64,000 bases of DNA from Saposhnikovia divaricata (lineage: Eukaryota; Streptophyta; Magnoliopsida; Apiales; Apiaceae). Each line of letters opens with the position of its first letter. The stretch's first letter is position 1. A program made the translations under genes and the position numbers. Location: NCBI GenBank assembly GCA_036435485.1, contig CM071598.1:226936648-227000647 (forward strand), in the 5' to 3' direction. The notes under the pieces were generated by a model that was not told the DNA's origin, did not search any database, and saw nothing but the letters and a program-made list of their open reading frames with translations. Of this stretch, positions 55,901-64,000 are shown one piece after another.

Positions 55901-58744
55901 CCGAGTTTCGATCATATCAGCTCCGATTCCGGTCCGAACTGCGTCAAATAAAATTTTGTTGAATTTCAATAACCCATAGGAACAAAATATGTAAAAATAT
56001 CCACAAAATGGTCCGATTCGATTATTAACAATATCCCGTGTACTAACCCCTTTGAGGATTATCCAAAAACCGAGTTTTGACTTTATCAGCTCCGATTCAG
56101 GTCTGAATTGTGTCAAATAAAATTTCGTTGAATTCCAATGACCCATAAGAACAAAATATGTAAAAATATCCACAAAATGGTCCGACTCGATTTTTAACAA
56201 TATCCCGTGTACTTGCCACTTTGAGGATTATCCGAAAACCGAGTTTCGATCAGATCAGCTCCGATTCCGGTCCGAACTGCGTCAAATAAAATTTCGTTGA
56301 ATTCCAATAACCCATAGTAACAAAATATGTAAAAATATCCACAAAATGGTCCGACTCGATTTTTAACAATATCCCGTGTACTAACCACTTTGAGGATTAT
56401 CCGAAAACCGAGTTTCGTTCATATCAGCTCCGATTCAGGTCTGAATTGCGTCAAATAAAATTTCATTGAATTCCAATATACCATAGGAACAAAATATGTA
56501 AAAATATCCACAAAATGGTTCGACCCAATTTTTAACAATATCCCGTGTACTAACACCTTTGAGAATTTTCTGAAAACCGAGTTTCGATCATATCAGCTCC
56601 GATTCCGGTCCGAACTGGGTCAAATAAAATTTCGTTGAATTCCAATAAACAATAGGAACAAAATATGTAAAATTATCCACAAAATTGACCAACTCGATTT
56701 TTTAACAATATCCCGTGTACTAACCCTTTTGAGGATTATCCAAAAACCGAGATTTAACTATATCAGCTCCGATTCAGGTCTGAATTGCGTCAAATAAAAT
56801 TTCGTTGAATTCCAATAACCCATAGGAACAAAATATTTAAAAATATCCTTAAAATGGTCCGACTCGATTTTAACAATATCCCGTGTACAAACCACTTTTA
56901 GGATTATCCGAAAACCGAGTTTCGATCATATCAGCTCCGATTCAGATCTGAATTGCGTCAAATAAAATTTTGTTGAATTTCAATAACCCATAGGAACAAA
57001 ATATGTAAAAATATCCACAAAATGGTTCGACCCGATTTTTAACAATATCCCGTGTACTAACACCTTTAAGAATTTTCCAAAAACCGAGTTTGGATCATAT
57101 CAGCTCCGATTCCGGTCCGAACCGCGTCAAATAAAATTTCGTTGAATTCCAATAACCCATAGGAACAAAATATGTAAAAATATCCACAAAATGGTCTGAA
57201 TTGTGTCAAATAAAATTTCGTTGAATTCCAATAACCCATAGGAACAAAATATTTAAAAATATCTTTAAAATGGTCCGACTCGATTTTTAACAATATCCCG
57301 TGTACTAGCCACTTTGAGGATTATCCGAAAACCGAGTTTCGATCATATCAGCTCCGATTCAGGTCTGAATTGTGTCAAATAAAATTTCGTTGAATTCCAA
57401 TAACCCATAGGAACAAAATATTTAAAAGTATCCTTAAAATGGTCCGACTCGATTTTTAACAATATCCCGTGTACTAGCCACTTTGAGGATTATCCGAAAA
57501 CCGAGTTTCGATCATATCAGCTCCGATTCAGGTCTGAATTGCGTCAAATAAAATTTTGTTGAATTTCAATAACCCATAGGAACAAAATATGAAAAAATAT
57601 CCACAAAATGGTCCGACTTGATTTTTAACAATATCACGTGAACTAACCGCTTTGAGAATTTTCCGAAAACCGAGTTTCGATCATATCAGCTCCGATTCAG
57701 GTCTGAATTGCGTCAAATAAAATTTCATTGAATTCCAATAACCCATAGGAACAAAATATGTAAAAATATCCACAAAATGGTTCGACCCGATTTTTAACAA
57801 TATCCCGTGTACTAACACCTTTGAGAATTTTCCGAAAACCGAGTTTGGATCATATCAGCTCCGATTCCGGTCCGAACAGCGTCAAATAAAATTTCGTTGA
57901 ATTCCAATAACCGATAGGAACAAAATATGTAAAAATATCCACAAAATGGTCCGACTCAATTTTTAACAATATCCCGTGTACTAACCCCTTTGAGGATTAT
58001 CCGAAAACCGAGTTTCGATCATATCAGCTCCGATTCAGGTCTGAATTGCGTCAAATAAAATTTTGTTGAATTTCAATAACCCATAGGAACAAAATATGTA
58101 AAAATATCCACAAAATGGTCCGACTCGATTTTTAACAATATCCCGTGTACTAACTCCTTTGAGCATTTTCCGAAAACCGAGTTTCGATCATATCAGCTCC
58201 GATTCAGGTCTGAATTGCGACAAATAAAATTTCGTTGAATTCCAATAACCCATAGGAACAAAATATTTAAAAATATCCTTAAAATGGTCCGACTCGATTT
58301 TTAACAATATCCCGTGTACTAGCCACTTTGAGGATTATCCGAAAACCGAGTTTCGATCATATCAGCTCCGATTCAGGTCTGAATTGCGTCAAATAAAATT
58401 TCATTGAATTCCAATAACCCATAGGAACAAAATATGTAAAAATATCCACAAAATGGTTCGACCCGATTTTTAACAATATCCCGTGTACTAACACCTTTGA
58501 GAATTTTTCGAAAACCGAGTTTGGATCATATCAGCTCCGATTCCGGTCCGAACTGCGTCAAATAAAATTTCGTTGAATTCCAATAACCCATAGGAACAAA
58601 ATATGTAAAAATATCCACAAAATGGTCCGACACAATTTTTAACAATATCCCGTGTACTAACCCCTTTGAGGATTATCCGAAAACCGAGTTTCGATCATAT
58701 CAGCTCCGATTCAGGTCTGAATTGCGTCAAATAAAATTTTGTTG
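52969..58744. repeat. Heterogeneous monomer tract
   Basis: It begins with L and the P/M-like monomers of the 16-mer (to about 53.8 kb, including ttctttgaattct and caacaaaatagtcc). It then becomes a mixture of A-, B-, C-, E- and F-like monomers with many private changes, such as atataatatcg near 53.93 kb and gattattaac near 56.03 kb. From about 55.2 kb a class with gtactagccactttgagg appears. I found no simple HOR here. Confidence 0.75.
57193..57196. other. 90-bp deletion at ggtc microhomology
   Basis: aaaatggtc runs straight into ggtctgaattgtg with a single shared ggtc. In intact monomers the two ggtc strings are 90 bp apart (for example 62681 and 62771). The affected monomer is 79 bp (57142-57220). 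The form is typical of microhomology-mediated loss. Confidence 0.9.
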
Positions 58745-60265
58745 AATTTCAATAACCCATAGGAACAAAATATTTAAAAATATCCTTAAAATGGTCCGAC
58801 TCGATTTTTAACAATATCCCGTGTACTAGCCACTTTGAGGATTATCCGAAAACCGAGTTTCGATCATATCAGCTCCGATTCAGGTCTGAATTGCGTCAAA
58901 TAAAATTTTGTTGAATTTCAATAACCCATAGGAACAAAATATTTAAAAATATCCTTAAAATGGTCCGACTCGATTTTTAACAATATCCCGTGTACTAGCC
59001 ACTTTGAGGATTATCCGAAAACCGAGTTTCGATCATATCAGCTCCGATTCAGGTCTGAATTGCGTCAAATAAAATTTCATTGAATTCCAATAACCCATAG
59101 GAACAAAATATGTAAAAATATCCACAAAATAGTTCGACCCGATTTTTAACAATATCCCGTGTACTAACACCTTTAAGAATTTTCCAAAAACCGAGTTTGG
59201 ATCATATCAGCTCCGATTCCGGTCCGAACCGCGTCAAATAAAATTTCGTTGAATTCCAATAACCCATAGGAACAAAATATTTAAAAATATCCTTAAAATG
59301 GTCCGACTCGATTTTTAACAATATCCCGTGTACTAGCCACTTTGAGGATTATCCGAAAACCGAGTTTCGATCATATCAGCTCCGATTCAGGTCTGAATTG
59401 CGTCAAATAAAATTTTGTTGAATTTCAATAACCCATAGGAACAAAATATGTAAAAATATCCACAAAATGGTCCGACTTGATTTTTAACAATATCACGTGA
59501 ACTAACCGCTTTGAGAATTTTCCGAAAACCGAGTTTCGATCATATCAGCTCCGATTCAGGTCTGAATTGCGTCAAATAAAATTTCATTGAATTCCAATAA
59601 CCCATAGGAACAAAATATGTAAAAATATCCATAAAATGGTTCGACCCGATTTTTAACAATATCCCGTGTACTAACACCTTTGAGAATTTTCCAAAAACCG
59701 AGTTTGGATCATATCAGCTCCGATTCCGGTCCGAACCGCGTCAAATAAAATTTCGTTGAATTCCAATAACCCATAGGAACAAAATATGTAAAAATATCCA
59801 CAAAATGGTCCGACTCAATTTTTAACAATATCCCGTGTACTAACCCCTTTGAGGATTATCCGAAAATCGAGTTTCGATCATATCAGCTCCGATTCAGGTC
59901 TGAATTGCGTCAAATAAAATTTTGTTGAATTTCAATAACCCATAGGAACAAAATATGTAAAAATATCCACAAAATGGTCCGACTCGATTTTTAACAATAT
60001 CGCGTGTACTAACTCCTTTGAGCATTTTCCGAAAACCGAGTTTCGATCATATCAGCTCCGATTCAGGTATGAATTGCGTCAGATAAAATTTCGTTGAATT
60101 CCAATAACCCATAGGAACAAAATATTTAAAAATATTCACAAAATGGTCCGACTCGATTTTTAACAATATCCCGTGTACTAACCCCTTTGAGGAATATCCA
60201 AAAACCCAGTTTTGACAATATCAGCTCCGATTCAGGTCTGAATTGTGTCAAATAAAATTTCGTTG
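58745..60265. repeat. 1521-bp 9-mer repeat, copy 1 (ctagcc class)
   Basis: Contains the ctagccactttgagg monomers, the A variant with aaaatagttcg and tttggatcat, the atcacgtgaactaaccgc monomer (59500) and the ctaactcctttgagcatt monomer (about 60.0 kb). The period is 9 x 169. A looser relative of the ctaaccgc monomer lies 1859 bp upstream at 57641. Confidence 0.8.
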
Positions 60266-61920
60266 AATTCCAATAACCCATAGGAACAAAATATTTAAAA
60301 ATATCCTTAAAATGGTCCGACTCAATTTTTAACAATATCCCGTGTACTAGCCACTTTGAGGATTATCCGAAAATCGAGTTTCGATCATATCAGCTCCGAT
60401 TCAGGTCTGAATTGCGTCAAATAAAATTTTGTTGAATTTCAATAACCCATAGGAACAAAATATTTAAAAATATCCTTAAAATGGTCCGACTCGATTTTTA
60501 ACAATATCCCGTGTACTAGCCACTTTGAGGATTATCCGAAAACCGAGTTTCGATCATATCAGCTCCGATTCAGGTCTGAATTGCGTCAAATAAAATTTCA
60601 TTGAATTCCAATAACCCATAGGAACAAAATATGTAAAAATATCCACAAAATAGTTCGACCCGATTTTTAACAATATCCCGTGTACTAACACCTTTAAGAA
60701 TTTTCCAAAAACCGAGTTTGGATCATATCAGCTCCGATTCCGGTCCGAACCGCGTCAAATAAAATTTCGTTGAATTCCAATAACTCATAGGAACAAAATA
60801 TTTAAAAATATCCTTAAAATGGTCCGACTCGATTTTTAACAATATCCCGTGTACTAGCCACTTTGAGGATTATCCGAAAACCGAGTTTCGATCATATCAG
60901 CTCCGATTCAGGTCTGAATTGCGTCAAATAAAATTTTGTTGAATTTCAATAACCCATAGGAACAAAATATGTAAAAATATCCACAAAATGGTCCGACTTG
61001 ATTTTTAACAATATCACGTGAACTAACCGCTTTGAGAATTTTCCGAAAACCGAGTTTCGATCATATCAGCTCCGATTCAGGTCTGAATTGCGTCAAATAA
61101 AATTTCATTGAATTCCAATAACCCATAGGAACAAAATATGTAAAAATATCCACAAAATGGTTCGACCCGATTTTTAACAATATCCCGTGTACTAACACCT
61201 TTGAGAATTTTCCAAAAACCGAGTTTGGATCATATCAGCTCCGATTCCGGTCCGAACCGCGTCAAATAAAATTTTGTTGAATTCCAATAACCCATAGGAA
61301 CAAAATATGTAAAAATATCCACAAAATGGTCCGACTCAATTTTTAACAATATCCCGTGTACTAACCCCTTTGAGGATTATCCGAAAACCGAGTTTCGATC
61401 ATATCAGCTCCGATTCAGGTCTGAATTGCGTCAAATAAAATTTTGTTGAATTTCAATAACCCATAGGAACATAATATGTAAAAATATCCACAAAATGGTC
61501 CGACTCAATTTTTAACAATATCCCGTGTACTAACTCCTTTGAGCATTTTCCGAAAACCGAGTTTCGATCATATCAGCTCCGATTCAGGTCTGAATTGCGT
61601 CAGATAAAATTTCGTTGAATTCCAATAACCCATAGGAACAAAATATTTAAAAATATTCACAAAATTGTCCGACTCGATTTTTAACAATATCCCGTGTACT
61701 AACCCCTTTGAGGAATATCCAAAAACTCAGTTTTGACTATATCAGCTCCGATTCAGGTCTGAATTGTGTCAAATAAAATTTCGTTGAATTCCAATAACCC
61801 ATAGGAACAAAATATTTAAAAATATCCTTAAAATGGTCCGACTCGATTTTTAACAATATCCCGTGTACTAGCCACTTTGAGGATTATCCGAAAACCGAGT
61901 TTCGATCATATCAGCTCCGA
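60266..61920. repeat. 1521-bp 9-mer repeat, copy 2
   Basis: Shares the marks of copy 1 at +1521, for example 59500 to 61021 and gcgtcagataaaa at about 60076 to 61597. After about 61920 the ending changes to caggttcgaacagcg and the match is lost. Confidence 0.8.
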
Positions 61921-64000
61921 TTCAGGTTCGAACAGCGTCAAATAAAATTTTGTTGAATTTGAATAACCCATAGGAACAAAATATGTAAAAATATCCACAA
62001 AATGGACCGACTTGATTTTTACCAATATCCCGTGTACTAACCCCTTTGAGAATTTTCCGAAAACCGAGTTTCGATCATATCAGCTCCGATTCCAGTCCGA
62101 GCTGCGTCAAATAAAATTTCGTTGAATTCCAATAAACCATAGGAACAAAATATGTAAAAGTATCCACAAAATTGACCAACTCGATTTTTTAACAATATCC
62201 CGTGTACTAACCCTTTTGAGGATTATCCAAAAACCGAGATTTAACTATATCAGCTCCGATTCAGGTCTGAATTGCGTCAAATAAAATTTTGTTGAATTTC
62301 AATAACCCATAGGAACAAAATATGTAAAAATATCCACAAAATGGTCCGACTTGATTTTTAACAATATCACGTGTACTAACCGCTTTGAGAATTTTCCGAA
62401 AACCGAGTTTCGATCATATCAGCTCCGATTCAGGTCTGAATTGCGTCAAATGAAATTTCATTGAATTCCAATAACCCATAGGAACAAAATATGTAAAAAT
62501 ATCCACAAAATGGTTCGACCCGATTTTTAACAATATCCCGTGTACTAACACCTTTGAGAATTTTCCGAAAACCGAGTTTGGATCATATCAGCTCCGATTC
62601 CGGTCCGAACTGCGTCAAATAAAATTTCGTTGAATTCCAATAACCCATAGGAACAAAATATGTAAAAATATCCACAAAATGGTCCGACTCGATTTTTAAC
62701 AATATCCCGTGTACTAACCCCTTTGAGGAATATCCAAAAACCCAGTTTTGACTATATCAGCTCCGATTCAGGTCTGAATTGTGTCAAATAAAATTTCGTT
62801 GAATTCCAATTACCCATAGGAACAAAATATTTAAAAATATCCACAAAATGGCCCGACTTTATTTTAACAATATCCCGTGTACTAACCCCTTTGAGAATTT
62901 TCCGAAAACCGAGTTTCGATCATATCAGCTCCGATTCCAGTCTGAGCTGCGTCAAATAAAATTTCGTTGAATTCCAATAAACAATAGGAACAAAATATGT
63001 AAAATTATCCACAAAATTGACCAACTCGATTTTTTAACAATATCCCGTGTACTAACCCTTTTGAGGATTATCCAAAAACCGAGATTTAACTATATCAGCT
63101 CCGATTCAGGTCTGAATTGCGTCAAATAAAATTTCGTTGAATTCCAATAACCCATAGGAACAAAATATGTAAAAATATCCACAAAATGGTCCGACTTGAT
63201 TTTTAACAATATCCCGTGTACTAACCCCTTTGAGAATTTTTCGAAAACCGAGTTTCGATCATATCAGCTCCGATTCAGGTCTGAATTGAGTCAAATAAAA
63301 TTTTGTTGAATTTCAATAACCCATAGGAACAAAATATGTAAAAATATCCACAAAATGGTCCGACTCGATTTTTAACAATATCCTGTGTACTAACCCCTTT
63401 GAGGAATATCCAAAAACCCAGTTTTGACTATATCAGCTTCGATTCAGGTCTGAATTGTGTCAAATAAAATTTCGTTGAATTCCAATAACCCATAGGAACA
63501 AAATATTTAAAAATTTCCTTAAAATGGTCCGACTCGATTTTTAACAATATCCCGTGTACTAGCCACTTTGAGGATTATCCGAAAACCGAGTTTCGATCAT
63601 ATCAGCTCCGATTCAGGTCTGAATTGCGTCAAATAAAATTTTGTTGAATTTCAATAACCCATAGGAACAAAATATGTAAAAATATCCACAAAATGGTCCG
63701 ACTCGATTTTTAACAATATCCCGTGTACTAACACCTTTTAGAATTTTCCGAAAACCGAGTTTCGATCATATCAGCTCCGATTCAGGTCTGAATTGCGTCA
63801 AATAAAATTTCATTGAATTCCAATAACCCATAGGAACCAAATATGTAAAAATATCCACAAAATGGTTCGACCCGATTTTTAACAATATCCCGTGTACTAA
63901 CACCTTTGAGAATTTTCCGAAAACCGAGTTTCGATCATATCAGCTCCGATTCCGGTCCGAACTGCGTCAAATAAAATTTCGTTGAATTCCAATAACCCAT
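61921..64000. repeat. Mixed monomers to the window end
   Basis: K, L, A, B, C, M-like and ctagcc monomers occur in an order I could not fit to a period within this stretch. Private changes include aattacccatagg near 62.81 kb and a 1-bp loss in gactttattttaac near 62.86 kb. The last monomer is cut by the end of the window. Confidence 0.75.

Larger units (their letters stand above)
1..64000. repeat. Tandem satellite array, 169-bp monomer, about 379 units
   Basis: Successive monomers begin with ttgaatt at 1, 170 and 339, and the 169-bp period holds to the end of the window. Length changes are mostly of 1 bp, plus three larger internal deletions. The first monomer has 59 G+C in 169 bases (35%). 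All monomers lie in the same direction, and I found no unique sequence, transposon, LTR, microsatellite or inverted unit between them. The array runs off both ends. Monomer size and HOR organisation resemble centromeric satellites of plants and animals, but the family is not one I recognise, so the centromeric role is inferred. No protein-coding gene is supported anywhere. Confidence 0.98.

Noticed and set aside
56194..57293. Minus strand ORFs at 56194-56388 and 57066-57293, and another at 60126-60335
   Set aside because: Short reading frames in satellite monomers; the 57066-57293 one spans the 90-bp deletion. They show no features beyond the repeat.
1..64000. CRISPR array
   Set aside because: The period is 169 bp and the whole unit is conserved. 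There are no alternating short repeats and unique spacers.
1..64000. Human or primate alpha satellite (171 bp)
   Set aside because: The monomer is 169 bp and I see no resemblance to alphoid sequence beyond length and A+T richness. A full CENP-B box is absent.
1..64000. tRNA, rRNA, telomeric repeats or interstitial unique sequence
   Set aside because: No stretch departs from the monomer consensus for more than a few bases apart from the three deletion joins.

Overview
The whole 64 kb window is one uninterrupted head-to-tail satellite DNA array. I see no gene, RNA gene, transposable element or other unique sequence in it. The repeat unit (monomer) is 169 bp, measured from successive ttgaatt starts at 1, 170 and 339. 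It is about 35% G+C, and roughly 379 units are present, all in the same orientation. The window opens and closes inside the array, so the array continues on both sides. A long, gene-free array of nucleosome-sized monomers with multi-monomer higher-order repeats (HORs) points to a eukaryotic nuclear genome, most likely centromeric or pericentromeric. That location is inference. I do not recognise the monomer family and cannot name the organism.

Monomers fall into classes that recur in fixed orders; letters are mine. A: ggttcgaccc, ctaacacc. B: gaggaatatcc, cccagttttgac, gaattgtg. C: atatttaaa, ggtcgg, gtacaaac. D: ccacttgag. E: gactcaattttt, gagaaatttcc. F: ataagaac or ataggaac, ggattatccaaaaaccc. 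G: ccttaaaatggtccgatt. K: gacttg, tttccatcat. L: attgaccaactc plus a T6 run. M: ccctaagaac, atatataaaa.

Layout. 1-13.0 kb: HORs of 5, 6, 8 and 11 monomers that nearly all open with A-B-C and then carry interchangeable tails. The region includes a 2704-bp tandem duplication and a pair of 1860-bp repeats. 13.0-21.6 kb: HORs of type ABC-FGKLM, including three tandem 1352-bp copies. 22.6-40.4 kb: a 41-monomer (6929-bp period) segmental duplication plus a partial third copy about 4.1 kb long. 39.3-45.0 kb: 9-mer (1521 bp) and 8-mer (1353 bp) repeats. 45.0-53.0 kb: a 16-mer HOR in three copies, two of which share the same 78-bp internal deletion. 53.0-64.0 kb: a more heterogeneous mixture with a ctagcc-bearing class and 9-mer (1521 bp) repeats.

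There are no genes working together here. The content is structural: a layered record of unequal exchange and segmental amplification, with class differences concentrated at CpG positions. Each monomer also carries phased A-tracts, and many carry a short dyad. The open reading frames in the window are by-products of the repeat and are not annotated as genes. All comparisons were made by eye on parts of the sequence, so identity statements apply to the segments compared.
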